From Micromonospora sp. H61 (GTDB lineage: Bacteria; Actinomycetota; Actinomycetes; Mycobacteriales; Micromonosporaceae), in assembly GCF_018070325.1 (NCBI RefSeq), contig NZ_JAGPXY010000011.1, forward strand, positions 54,350 to 118,349: a stretch of 64,000 nucleotides of DNA. Direction: 5' to 3'. This document shows positions 25,037 through 33,953 of this stretch, piece after piece. Position 1 is the first letter of the stretch, and every line of letters starts with the position of its first letter. The notes under the pieces were generated by a model. It searched no databases. It had not been told where the DNA came from and saw only the letters and a list, made by a program, of their open reading frames with translations. Both the position numbers and the translations under genes were made by a program.

Positions 25037-28000
25037 TCAGCTGGCGGAACCACCGTCCGCCGCTGACTCGGCACCGGATTCGGTCCGGTTGGGGCGGGTC
25101 TCCGGGAGGCGTTCAACCAGCTTGGTGAGCGCGCCGTTGGCGAAGGTCGCGCCGAGCGCCGACCCGGCCCCGATGGTCCAGCCCACCGGCCCGAGCGGGG
25201 TGCAGCCGAAGAACTGGCTCACCCCCGGGGTCTGCACCACCACGACCAGGACGCCCAGTGACGCCGCCGTGGAGGCCAGCACGGCCGGACTGGTGCCGCC
25301 GGCCAGGATGGTCTGCCCGAGTTGGGTGCCGACCAGGGCGACCAGGGCGACAGTGCCGGCCCGCTGACGGCGTCCGGTGTAGCGGGCCAACGTCCAGCCC
25401 GCTGTCGCGCCCAGCGTGGTGGCTGCCGCCCGCAGCCCGATCTCCCTGGTGAGGCTCTCGCCGAGCGCCGTGTCCGGGCCCTCCCGGAGCAGCGCGTCGG
25501 TGCGGTCCGATGCGGGCGGCCGGACCGCGATGGCCAGCGCCGGCGCCAGGTCGGTGAGCAGGTTGACCAGCAGAAGTTGTCGCCCGGTGAGCGCGGAGCG
25601 GCCGGTCGCCGCTGCGGTGAGCACACTGAACGCGATCTCACCGAGGTTGCCACCGACCAGGATGCTGAGCGCGTGCCGCACCGACGACCACATCGCCCGC
25701 CCTTCGATCAGGGTGGCGATGATGGTTTCCAGCCGGTCGTCGGTGACCACCAGGTCGGCTGCGGCGCGGGCGGCCGGGGTGCCCCGTTGACCGAGGGCGA
25801 TGCCGACGTCGGCCAGCCGGATCGCCGGGGCGTCGTTGGCCCCGTCGCCGGTCATCGCCACGGTCCGCCCGCACTTCTGCAACGCCTGGATGATCCGCAC
25901 CTTGTGCGCAGGGGTGCAGCGGGCCACCACGTCGGTGTTGGCCAACCGCTCGGCGAGCGCGTCGTCGTCCAACTGGTCGAGTTCAGCGGCGGTGACCACC
26001 CGCTGTTCGTCGTGTTCACTGATGGTGGCGGCGATCGCCTCTGCGGTGGCCGGGTGATCACCAGTGATCATGATGGTGTGCACGCCGGCCTGCCGGATCC
26101 GGCGTACCGCCGGGGCTGCGCTCTCCCGGACACCGTCCGCGAGGGCCAGGAAACCCACGAAGGTCAGCCCTCGAACGTCGGAGTCGGTCACCTTCGGGTC
26201 GTTCACCGGGCACTCCGCGACGGCGAGGATCCGGTTTCCCGCCCCGGCCCGGTCGGCGAGCATCCGCTCCAGCTCCGCGCGGCCGGCGTCGTCCAGCGGC
26301 TCCTGACGACCGTCCATCCGTCGGGACGAACAGCGCGGCAGCACCGTCTCCGGAGCACCCTTGACGCTCAACAACAGGTGACCGTCGGTCTGTCCGATGC
26401 TCGCGTGGTAGCCGCGGGACGGCTCGAACGGCAGCCCTCCGGCGGCCCGCCACCCGGCGGCGCCGGTCTGCTCCACCACCCCGGCCTCCCCGGCGCCCCG
26501 ACGGACCGCCCGGTCGGTCTGCAACGCCAACTCCTCCGGGTTCTTCGCGGCGGGGGTGGCCCGCAGCGCCGCGGCCAGCGTCATCCGGAGCCGGTCGTCC
26601 AACCGGTCCAGCGGGGCGTACCGGTCGCCGACGCTGTCGCCGACCCCGGCCAGCAGCAGCTTGCCCTCGGTGAGGGTGCCGGTCTTGTCGAAGCAGAGCA
26701 CGTCCACCCGGCCCAGCGCCTCGATGGTGCGCGGGTTGCGGACCAACGCGCCGTGCTCGGCCAGCCGCCGGGCCGCGGCCAGCTGCGCCGCGCTGACCAG
26801 GAACGGCAGCCCCTCCGGCACCGACGCCACGGCGAGGTTCGCGGCGGTCGCCGCCGTTTCGGCCAGGGGTACGCCTCGGAGCAGGCCCGCGCCGGCCACC
26901 GCCACCGCGGAACCGGCCGCCAACGGGATGGCGGCGCTGGTCAACGCGCCGAGCCGAGCCTCCACCCCACTGGCCGGCGGGTCCTGCTTGACCAGGGCGA
27001 GGCTGCGCCCGGCCTCGGTGTCGTTGCCGGTCGCCACCACCACTGCGGTGCCGTGCCCGGCGGCGACTGTGGTGCCCTCGTAGAGCATCGAGTGTCGGTC
27101 GGCGATGGCGGCGGCGACCACCGGTCGGTTGGACTTGGCGACCGGCAGCGACTCACCGGTCAGCGACGACTCGTCGGCCTCCAGGCCCACCGACTCGAGC
27201 ACCCGGCAGTCGGCGGGCACCGAGTCGCCCGGTTCGAGGGCGATGACGTCCCCGAGGACCAGGTCTTCGGCGGCGAGAACCTGCTCGGCACCGTCCCGGC
27301 GGACCCGTGCGGTCACCGCCGACCGTGACAGCAGCTCCGCCAGCGACCTTTCCGTGTTGCGCTCGTGCACCGCCCCGATCAGGGCGGACCCACCGACCAC
27401 GCTGCCCACCAACGCGGCGTCGACAAGTGAGCCGAACGACGCGGAGAGCACCGCCCCGGCGGCCAGCACCGGCGTGAGCGGGTTGGACAACTCGTCCACG
27501 AAGGCACGCAGCAGGCCACCACGTCCGGGTCCGGCGCCGCCGTTGTCACCGGACCCGTGGCGTCGGCGTTGCGCCTCGGCGCTGGCCCGGCCGTCCGGGG
27601 TGGAACGCAGGTGGTCGAGCACGGTACCGACCGGCATCAGGTGCCAGGCGGTTGCCACGGGCACCGGGGTGTCGGACTGGTCGTGCAACCGGCGGGCCTG
27701 CCAGACCCCGTTGGCGAAGGCCAGCCCGGCCGCGCCGTTGACCGCGACGAGCGCCCGGTGCGGCAGCTGGGTCGGTGGGGCGGTGAACGCGCCCAACGCC
27801 CCGAGACCGGTGCCGGCCATGGCCAGGCGGATGTTCTGCTGGGCCGTGCGCCGGGCCACCCCGGTCGCCTCGATCACCAGCGCCACCACCCGCAGGTCGG
27901 CACCGACCAGCAGGTGCGCGCCCCACGGCGGCAGTTCCTCCGGCGCGGCGAACCCGAGACCGCAGTCGGACGCGCCGAGTGCCTTCCGGTCCGCGGAGAC

Positions 28001-29626
28001 CAGCATCACCACGGCGCCGTCGCGCTGCAACGCGCGTACCGACTCGGCCAACTGGTCCCCGCCGGGGAGCATCGCGTCGGCGAAGCCGTACCGCTGCTCG
28101 TCGCCGCCGGCGACGAGCAGCCGCAGGCCGGCATGTCGGGCGGCGGAGGGCAGGCCGTCGACGCCGGGCGCGGGTTCCGGCTCGACCCGCAACAGGGCGG
28201 CGAGCCGGTCGCCGTGGCAGAGGCCGAGGAGTTGGCCGCCAGCGGAGCGCAGCCGGGCCGCGTCCGGGATGGCGTCCGGGTCGTTCGCGGGCATCCGGTC
28301 CAGCGGCCCGAGCCGCCAGCCGTCCGCCGTCCGGGAGGCGGACGGGTCGTCCGGGTCGAACAACGCGAAGGCCCGCTCCGCCACCTGGTCGACGTCCGCG
28401 TCGGACGCCGGCGCCAGATCGGCCAGGACGCCCCGGTCCGAGCCGAGCACGGCGGCGTCGAGCACGAGCGTGTCGATCCGGTCCAGTTCGCGCAGCACAC
28501 TCCGGTCCATCGCGATCACACCACGCCGGGCCAGCATCCGGCCGAGCTGAGCCGCGTACCCCTCGCGGCCGCTGCCCGGCGCCTTCGGCAGCGCGGACAG
28601 GCCCAGCGCGGTGGCCCGCTTCGGCCCGGCGAACGGCACCGCCGCCGCGCCGGCGGCCGCGCCGGCGGCGAGCATGCGGTTGATGTACCGCTCGACCGGG
28701 CCGTCCGGCTTCGGCCGCGGACGTTCGATCACCGGCCAGCGGGCGGTGGCTCGTTCGGCGTCGCCGGTCAGCCGTGGTTCGGCCTTTTCCCAGGCGGAGA
28801 GTTGGGCCCGATCCTCACCCCACTGCACGACCCGTTGGGCACCGTCCAGGACGATGCCCGTCCAGCGGCCGGTCAAGCCCTGCACCACCGCCTCGGCCAG
28901 CGGAAACAGGATGTCGGCGCGCGGGTCGGAGCGCAGCCGTCTGCCGATGAACTCGTGCAGTTTCGGTTGAAGATCCACAGCGGAGAGCAGGCCGGCCACC
29001 TCGCCGGGCAGCGGCGCGAACGGCAGGATCCGGGTGGCTGCCGAGATGGTCAGGCCCAGTGCGTCCGAGGCGAGCGCGCCGAGGGTGCGCGGTGTGCGCG
29101 GCCCCTCCTCCGGTGGGTGCGGCGGTGGGATCTCCGGGTCCGGTTCGTGGTCGCAGGTCCGCTCGACTCGGTCGATGGTGGCGATCAGGTCGCGCAACGT
29201 CGGTTCGGGGGTCTGGACGGCGATCACCACCCGGCCGGAGGGTGCGTTGACCCGGGCCCAGGCCACCCCGGGCATCCGTTCCAGCGCGCCCTCCACCTGA
29301 CGGGCCAGCCGGTTGCCACCGTCCTGGCAGACACCGTGCACCTCGATGTGGTGCCGGCCCGGCCGGGACCAGACCCGACGCCGCGTCAGCCCGGCCGTCC
29401 GGGCCAGCCGGACCGCGGCCGAGCTGACCGACCGGGACGCCTCGCCGACCAGATGCGGCACGCCGAAGGACGGCAGGATGCGGCCGGCAGCGCGACCCGC
29501 CGCCGTCATCGAGGCGTACGGCTGGACGGGCGCCGGCCCGGCTCCCTGTTGCCGCTCGTCCTGACCTTGGCCATGTCGTCCTCCCACCGCACTCACGTCC
29601 GGCGGCCTGGCTTCCCGACCTGCCAT
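25037..29626 (-). CDS. Giant P-type cation-transporting ATPase (CtpH/CtpI type)
   Basis: 1529 residues, about twice a normal P-type ATPase. The C-terminal half is a complete pump: actuator loop TGES at 823-826, PEGLPFLVSAAQ in the transport helix, the phosphorylated Asp980 in DKTGTLTEG, and hinge motif TGDGANDAP at 1259-1267. Helices follow, with NLLTDLAPALAIAV. The first ~700 residues hold an HMA-like domain (HHIEVHGVCQDGGNRLARQV and VAWARVNAPSGRVVIAVQTP) and a degenerate second ATPase-like part. This is the layout of mycobacterial CtpH and CtpI. The PEGL-type motif suggests a P2-like, Ca/alkali or undefined cation; the ion is unknown. It diverges from the 86-residue membrane protein gene at 29728. 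Confidence 0.9.
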   Translation of the reverse strand: MAGREARPPDVSAVGGRHGQGQDERQQGAGPAPVQPYASMTAAGRAAGRILPSFGVPHLVGEASRSVSSAAVRLARTAGLTRRRVWSRPGRHHIEVHGVCQDGGNRLARQVEGALERMPGVAWARVNAPSGRVVIAVQTPEPTLRDLIATIDRVERTCDHEPDPEIPPPHPPEEGPRTPRTLGALASDALGLTISAATRILPFAPLPGEVAGLLSAVDLQPKLHEFIGRRLRSDPRADILFPLAEAVVQGLTGRWTGIVLDGAQRVVQWGEDRAQLSAWEKAEPRLTGDAERATARWPVIERPRPKPDGPVERYINRMLAAGAAAGAAAVPFAGPKRATALGLSALPKAPGSGREGYAAQLGRMLARRGVIAMDRSVLRELDRIDTLVLDAAVLGSDRGVLADLAPASDADVDQVAERAFALFDPDDPSASRTADGWRLGPLDRMPANDPDAIPDAARLRSAGGQLLGLCHGDRLAALLRVEPEPAPGVDGLPSAARHAGLRLLVAGGDEQRYGFADAMLPGGDQLAESVRALQRDGAVVMLVSADRKALGASDCGLGFAAPEELPPWGAHLLVGADLRVVALVIEATGVARRTAQQNIRLAMAGTGLGALGAFTAPPTQLPHRALVAVNGAAGLAFANGVWQARRLHDQSDTPVPVATAWHLMPVGTVLDHLRSTPDGRASAEAQRRRHGSGDNGGAGPGRGGLLRAFVDELSNPLTPVLAAGAVLSASFGSLVDAALVGSVVGGSALIGAVHERNTERSLAELLSRSAVTARVRRDGAEQVLAAEDLVLGDVIALEPGDSVPADCRVLESVGLEADESSLTGESLPVAKSNRPVVAAAIADRHSMLYEGTTVAAGHGTAVVVATGNDTEAGRSLALVKQDPPASGVEARLGALTSAAIPLAAGSAVAVAGAGLLRGVPLAETAATAANLAVASVPEGLPFLVSAAQLAAARRLAEHGALVRNPRTIEALGRVDVLCFDKTGTLTEGKLLLAGVGDSVGDRYAPLDRLDDRLRMTLAAALRATPAAKNPEELALQTDRAVRRGAGEAGVVEQTGAAGWRAAGGLPFEPSRGYHASIGQTDGHLLLSVKGAPETVLPRCSSRRMDGRQEPLDDAGRAELERMLADRAGAGNRILAVAECPVNDPKVTDSDVRGLTFVGFLALADGVRESAAPAVRRIRQAGVHTIMITGDHPATAEAIAATISEHDEQRVVTAAELDQLDDDALAERLANTDVVARCTPAHKVRIIQALQKCGRTVAMTGDGANDAPAIRLADVGIALGQRGTPAARAAADLVVTDDRLETIIATLIEGRAMWSSVRHALSILVGGNLGEIAFSVLTAAATGRSALTGRQLLLVNLLTDLAPALAIAVRPPASDRTDALLREGPDTALGESLTREIGLRAAATTLGATAGWTLARYTGRRQRAGTVALVALVGTQLGQTILAGGTSPAVLASTAASLGVLVVVVQTPGVSQFFGCTPLGPVGWTIGAGSALGATFANGALTKLVERLPETRPNRTESGAESAADGGSAS

Positions 29627-29727
29627 CCGTTATGCCCCTTGAGTGGCGGAATTTTCCGCCGTCGCTGGCGCATGGACGGGATGGGCTGTGGAACCCGACG
29701 ACCATCACCGGACATGGGGAGGCCGGC

Positions 29728-29988
29728 ATGAGCACACTGACGCGACATCTCAACGGTTCACGGGAGAACGTCTCGATGTACAACCGGCGGGTGCAACTGC
29801 CGATGGTGGGTGAGGTGGCGGTGCCGCCACCGGACAAGGTCGCCTACTACGCCGGGCTCGGAGTGCTCGCCGCGCTACAGGTCATCGAGTGGCCGATCGC
29901 TGTGGTGATCACCGCTGGTCACCTGCTGGCAGACCAGCATTTTTCCGGGCTGGTGCGCGGTGTCGGGGAGGCGCTGCAGGACGCCTGA
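29728..29988 (+). CDS. Small membrane protein divergent from the P-type ATPase
   Basis: 86 residues from the ATG at 29728, which follows GGGGAGG. It starts MSTLTRHLNGSRENVSMYNR, then PPPDKVAYYAGLGVLAALQV, and one or two membrane segments at about 40-70 (AYYAGLGVLAALQVIEWPIAVVI). I know no name for it. Its position opposite the large ATPase gene suggests joint regulation and perhaps a role with that pump, but this is inference. The frame is open back to 29632 without support. Confidence 0.7.
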   Translation: MSTLTRHLNGSRENVSMYNRRVQLPMVGEVAVPPPDKVAYYAGLGVLAALQVIEWPIAVVITAGHLLADQHFSGLVRGVGEALQDA

Positions 29989-30047
29989 CGAGAGCCGGGT
30001 CACCGGACGGTTGACATGAATCAGGGTTGAAGTCGCATGCTCGGCCG

Positions 30048-31436
30048 ATGCCGAGCACAGCCGTCACCACCACACCCGCCGCACCGGGACTCTTCGCACC
30101 GCGGCTGCGCGCGATGACGGTGGGCAGCGTCGCGCTGATCTCACTCCTCGCGTTCGAGGCGTTGGCGGTCGGTACGGCGATGCCGACCGTCGCGCGCAGC
30201 CTGGACGGGTTGGCGCTCTACGGGATCGCGTTCGGTGGTCCGTTCGCCACCGGTGTGCTGGCCATGGTGGTCTCCGGCATCTGGTGCGACGCGCGGGGTC
30301 CCAGGGGGCCGATGTGGCACGGCGTCGCCTGGTTCGTGGTCGGGTTGCTGATCGCCGGGACCGCCCCCGTGATGAGCGCGCTGGTCGTCGGGCGGGTCGT
30401 GCAGGGTTTCGGCTCCGGGCTGCTCTCGGTGGCGCTCTACGTGATCGTCGGGCAGGCGTACCCGCAGGAGCTGCACCGGCGGATCTTCGCGGCGTTCGCG
30501 GCGGCGTGGGTCGTACCGTCGCTTGTCGGGCCGGCGGTTGCCGGCCTGATCGTGCAGTACCTGGGCTGGCGGTGGGTCTTCCTGGCGGTGCCGGCGGTGG
30601 CGGTGCCGGCGGTGCTGCTGATCCACCCCGGCCTGCGGTCGCTGGCCCGGGGTGCGGCGACGAGCCCGCCGGCAGGTGCGGCCGCGCGGATCGGTTGGGC
30701 GTGCGGGGCCGCGGTGAGTGCCGCACTGCTGCACATCGGGGGACAGCAGCGCGGCGCCACCGCAGTGGTGCTGGTCGGGTTCGCCGTGGTCGGCCTGCTG
30801 GTCTGTGCCCCGCGCCTGCTGCCGGCCGGTTTCCTCCGGGCCGCGCGCGGGTTGCCCACCGTGGTGGGGTTGCGTGGTCTGGCGTCGGCGGCCTTCGTCG
30901 GCGCCGAGGTGGTCATCCCGCTGATGCTCTCCCGGGAACGGGGTCTCTCGCCGACCGCTGCCGGGTTGGTCCTCACTGTCGGCGCGCTGGCCTGGTCGGC
31001 GGGCTCCTGGTTGCAGGGCCGGATTCCGGTGCCGGTGTCGCGGGCCAGCCTGCCGCGTGCCGGGTTGATCTGCATCACGGTCGGCACCGCCACGGTCGCG
31101 CTGGCCGTCCGGCCCGAGCTGCCGGTGGCTGTCGCCGTGCTCGGTTGGGCGGTCGCCGGTCTGGGCATGGGGCTGCTCTATCCGTCGTTGTCGGTGCTCA
31201 CCCTGGAGTTGTCCGCACCGGGTGAGCAAGGCCGCAACAGCTCGTCACTGCAACTGAGCGACTCTCTCTTCGCGGCGACAGTGCTCGCGCTGACCGGGGC
31301 CGTGTTGGCGGCGGGAAGTGCGCCGGGCCCGGCCAGCTACACGACGACGCTCGTGGTGACCGCTGGGCTGGCGCTGCTCGGGGCGCTGCTGGCCGGCCGG
31401 GTCGCGGTGGGCGGGGGTGTACGACAGGCCGGGTGA
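30048..31436 (+). CDS. MFS transporter
   Basis: 462-residue major facilitator with about 12-14 membrane spans. After a short tail the first span is VGSVALISLLAFEALAVGTA, followed by MPTVARSLDG and the loop DARGPRGPMWHG, a variant of motif A. VGRVVQGFGSGLLSVALYVIV and WVVPSLVGPAVAGLIVQYLG match the drug:proton antiporter-2 (EmrB/QacA-like) motifs, so drug or metabolite export is likely. The substrate is unknown. The ATG at 30048 was preferred to a TTG at 30027. A TTGACA lies at 30011-30016, 32 bp before the start. Confidence 0.85.
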   Translation: MPSTAVTTTPAAPGLFAPRLRAMTVGSVALISLLAFEALAVGTAMPTVARSLDGLALYGIAFGGPFATGVLAMVVSGIWCDARGPRGPMWHGVAWFVVGLLIAGTAPVMSALVVGRVVQGFGSGLLSVALYVIVGQAYPQELHRRIFAAFAAAWVVPSLVGPAVAGLIVQYLGWRWVFLAVPAVAVPAVLLIHPGLRSLARGAATSPPAGAAARIGWACGAAVSAALLHIGGQQRGATAVVLVGFAVVGLLVCAPRLLPAGFLRAARGLPTVVGLRGLASAAFVGAEVVIPLMLSRERGLSPTAAGLVLTVGALAWSAGSWLQGRIPVPVSRASLPRAGLICITVGTATVALAVRPELPVAVAVLGWAVAGLGMGLLYPSLSVLTLELSAPGEQGRNSSSLQLSDSLFAATVLALTGAVLAAGSAPGPASYTTTLVVTAGLALLGALLAGRVAVGGGVRQAG

Positions 31437-31487
31437 TCCGCGGATTCCGCCGCGTCCCGCCCGCTCGTGCCGGAAGGATGGCGGACG

Positions 31488-32141
31488 ATGAACCTCCTGA
31501 CCATTCTTCCGCTCGCCGTGGTCATGGTCGCCGGGACGCAGTTGGTGGTGGCCGTCTTCCTGGCCTCGTCGGATCGGCCCCGGGCGGCGTCGCTGGGCTT
31601 CCTCGCCGGCGCGGGGCTGGTGGTCGCCGCCGGGGTGACAGTGGCCTGGTTGTTGACCAAGTTGGTGGGTGGAGTGGTCGCCGACGCCAGCGCCGTCGCC
31701 GGGAAGGTCGATCGCGGCCCCGCCATCGACCTGGTGGTGCTGGCCCTGCTGGTGTGCCTGGCGGTGCTGATCTGGGTCCGCCGGGGCCGCTCCGGACCGC
31801 CGCGCTGGCTGGGAAGCATCGAGCATGCCGGTCCGCCGCAGGCGCTGCGGCTGGGTGCGCTGCTCTTCGTGGCGACGCCGACCGACGACCTGACCATGGC
31901 CACCGTCGGGGCGAGCGTGGCCCGACATGATCTGCCGTGGTGGCACCTGGTGCCGTTCGTGCTGCTCACAGTGCTCCTGCTCGCGCTGCCTCTGCTGGCG
32001 TTGCTGCTGTTGGGGAGCAGGGCATCTCGGGTGCTGACCCGGATGCGGGAATGGGCCGAGGGGCACGCCTGGATCGTCAACGAGATCGTGATCGCGTTCT
32101 TCGCGCTGCTCACCGTGTTGGACCTGATCCGGTCGGGGTGA
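31488..32141 (+). CDS. GAP-family membrane protein (Sap-like)
   Basis: 217-residue protein with six predicted membrane spans: LLTILPLAVVMVAGTQLVVA, AASLGFLAGAGLVVAAGVTV, LVVLALLVCLAVLIWV, then a central charged loop, LVPFVLLTVLLLALPLLALL and VNEIVIAFFALLTVLDLI. This fits the GAP / sulfolipid-1-addressing protein (Sap) family of actinobacteria, known from glycolipid export in mycobacteria. Only the family is supported, not a substrate. The frame is open for 7 codons upstream; the ATG at 31488 was chosen. It lies 51 bp after the MFS gene, on the same strand. Confidence 0.75.
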   Translation: MNLLTILPLAVVMVAGTQLVVAVFLASSDRPRAASLGFLAGAGLVVAAGVTVAWLLTKLVGGVVADASAVAGKVDRGPAIDLVVLALLVCLAVLIWVRRGRSGPPRWLGSIEHAGPPQALRLGALLFVATPTDDLTMATVGASVARHDLPWWHLVPFVLLTVLLLALPLLALLLLGSRASRVLTRMREWAEGHAWIVNEIVIAFFALLTVLDLIRSG

Positions 32142-32219
32142 GCCGCCGCGTGCCGTCACGGGATTGCGTGTCGTTTCGTCGACACCAGGAAGGGTCGGAC
32201 GGGTTCCAAGGAGGACGAG

Positions 32220-33002
32220 ATGAAGGTTCTGATCACCGGGGCGTCCGGCACTCTGGGCCGTGCGGTGCTGGGTCGGTTGCGTGACGACGGGATCGGCGTC
32301 CGGGCAACCAGCCGCCGGCCACCCGCCGGCACGGACGTGGAGTGGGTGGTGACCGACCTGGTCACCGGGGACGGGCTGACCGAGGCGGTGACCGGGATGG
32401 ACGCCGTGCTGCACCTGGCGTCCGCGCCTCGGGGTCGGCAGACCTACCAGGTGGATGTGTTGGGCACCCGACGACTGGTGGTGGCCGCCGGCACTGCCGG
32501 TGTGCGGCACATCGTCTACATCTCGATCGTCGGGGTTGATCGGGTGCCGATCCCGTACTACCGCCACAAGCTCGCCGCCGAGCAGGTGATCGCGGCCGGT
32601 CCGGTGCCGTGTTCGGTGCTGCGGGCCACCCAGTTCCCCCAGTTCCTGGACGACATGCTGACCGCCAGCGCGCGGCTGGGCCCGGTGATCGGGGACCGGG
32701 CGGTGCTCGCCCAACCGGTCGACCCGGGTGAGGTGGCGGCGCGGCTGGCGGCCCGACTGGTCGCCGGACCATTGGGCGGCATCGAGGAGCTGGGTGGGCC
32801 GCAGGTGCTCCGCTTCGACGAGGCCGCCCGGGCGTGGCGAGCGGCCCGAGGCTCGCGCCGACCGCTGCTGCCGGTGCGGATTCCCGGCCGGCTCGGTCGC
32901 GAGCTGCGGGCCGGTGGTCTGGCCACCGAGGCACTGCCCCGGGGCGTACGTACCTGGGCCGACCACCTGGCCGACACGTACGGGGGAACCGGCCGGAAAT
33001 GA
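32220..33002 (+). CDS. NAD(P)-binding NmrA/SDR-like protein
   Basis: 260-residue atypical short-chain dehydrogenase. The Rossmann start is MKVLITGASGTLGRAVLGRL with the GxxGxxG motif, then ATSRRPP, VTDLVTGDGL and LHLASAPRG. HIVYISIVGVDRVPIPYYRH carries the YxxxK-like pair (YYRHK). The C-terminus looks like the substrate domain of NmrA-type or SDR5 proteins, which often act as redox sensors or epimerase-like enzymes. The reaction cannot be assigned. AGGAGG precedes the ATG. Confidence 0.85.
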   Translation: MKVLITGASGTLGRAVLGRLRDDGIGVRATSRRPPAGTDVEWVVTDLVTGDGLTEAVTGMDAVLHLASAPRGRQTYQVDVLGTRRLVVAAGTAGVRHIVYISIVGVDRVPIPYYRHKLAAEQVIAAGPVPCSVLRATQFPQFLDDMLTASARLGPVIGDRAVLAQPVDPGEVAARLAARLVAGPLGGIEELGGPQVLRFDEAARAWRAARGSRRPLLPVRIPGRLGRELRAGGLATEALPRGVRTWADHLADTYGGTGRK

Positions 33003-33039
33003 GAGCAACAACGGTTCACGTTCGTCTTACCGTGACGCC

Positions 33040-33234
33040 ATGTTCGCTGTCGTCACCACTGTGATCCTCTACGTCTTCGGCTTCGTCTTCCTCTACGGCG
33101 TGATCCGGCTGGGTGTCCGGCACGCGTTCGAGGATCTGGAGCTGCAACGGGCCAAGGCCCAGCGCGAGGAGGAGTTGGCGGCTGCTCGCGACCGCTCCTT
33201 CATGAGCGACAACGCCTTCCTCGCGGGCAGTTGA
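33040..33234 (+). CDS. Small membrane protein
   Basis: 64 residues. A single membrane span at 4-24 (VVTTVILYVFGFVFLYGVI) is followed by a charged helical tail, VRHAFEDLELQRAKAQREEE, ending with SDNAFLAGS. No family is known to me. Its stop lies 95 bp before the YbaK-like gene. The ribosome site is weak, so the start is less certain than the frame. Confidence 0.65.
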   Translation: MFAVVTTVILYVFGFVFLYGVIRLGVRHAFEDLELQRAKAQREEELAAARDRSFMSDNAFLAGS

Positions 33235-33329
33235 GCGCCGGATCGATCCGGCCCGGGCCGCTGGCGTCGCCGGGGGGCCGGGGAGCCGCCGGGCGGTTCA
33301 GCGTCGCGGATGCGAGGATCGCACCCGTG

Positions 33330-33878
33330 ATGGGAACGCTGAAGACCGAACCGGCCCGCGCCCGCCTGGATCTGCTCGCCCCGCCGGTCGCGGAGGCCAT
33401 CGCGCAGTGGCCGGCCGACGCGCCGGTGGACGTCAACGACGTGCTGGTCGCGCCGATCGACGCCGACCTCGCCGACACCGCGGCGTTCTGCGCGGCGTAC
33501 GAGGTGGGGCTGGACGTGTCGGCCAACTGTGTCGTGGTGGCGGGCAAGCGTGAGGGCGTGGTGCGCTACGCGGCCTGCATCATCCTGGCCACCACTCGGG
33601 CCGACGTGAACGGGGTGGCCCGCCGGACGCTGGACGTCCGCAAGGCGAGCTTCGCCCCGATGGACGACGCTGTCGAGTTGACCGGCATGGAGTACGGCGG
33701 CATCACCCCGATCGGGCTGCCGGCGCAGTGGCCGATCCTGGTGGACGCGCGGGTCATCGCCACACCGCACGTGATCGTCGGGTCCGGCGTACGGCACAGC
33801 AAGATTGCGCTGCCGGGGCCGGCGTTGGGCGCGCTGCCGGGAGCCCAGGTGGTGGAAGGGCTGGCCAGGCCGGTCTGA
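33330..33878 (+). CDS. YbaK/ProX-type aminoacyl-tRNA deacylase
   Basis: 182-residue stand-alone editing domain. Family members hydrolyse mischarged tRNAs, such as Cys-tRNA-Pro (YbaK) or Ala-tRNA-Pro (ProX), in trans. Seen here: VVVAGKREGVVRYAACIILA with the conserved Lys, RRTLDVRKASFAPMDDAVEL, the glycine loop EYGGITPIGLP and the end HVIVGSGVRHSKIALPG. The genuine ProRS gene lies 1.7 kb away and has its own editing insertion, so this would be a second line of proofreading. The exact substrate is not determined by sequence. The frame is open upstream to 33231 but MGTLKTEPARARLDLL is the family-like start. Confidence 0.85.
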   Translation: MGTLKTEPARARLDLLAPPVAEAIAQWPADAPVDVNDVLVAPIDADLADTAAFCAAYEVGLDVSANCVVVAGKREGVVRYAACIILATTRADVNGVARRTLDVRKASFAPMDDAVELTGMEYGGITPIGLPAQWPILVDARVIATPHVIVGSGVRHSKIALPGPALGALPGAQVVEGLARPV

Positions 33879-33898
33879 CCAGGTATCGGCATCGATGT

Positions 33899-33914
33899 TG
33901 TTGCACGTGAAACA
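33899..33914. other. Outlying parS-like site
   Basis: TGTTGCACGTGAAACA differs from the consensus TGTTTCACGTGAAACA at one of 16 bases, with both outer arms and the CACGTG centre intact. It is in the short gap between two convergent genes, about 24 kb from oriC. Confidence 0.65.
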
Positions 33915-33953
33915 TTGTGATCATCAATGCCGGACGCCCGGCCGTCGGGTGAC

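Noticed and set aside
25322..29731. Long plus-strand frames (668 and 724 codons) opposite the P-type ATPase
   Set aside because: The ATPase has all catalytic motifs in frame; the opposite frames show only low-complexity sequence.
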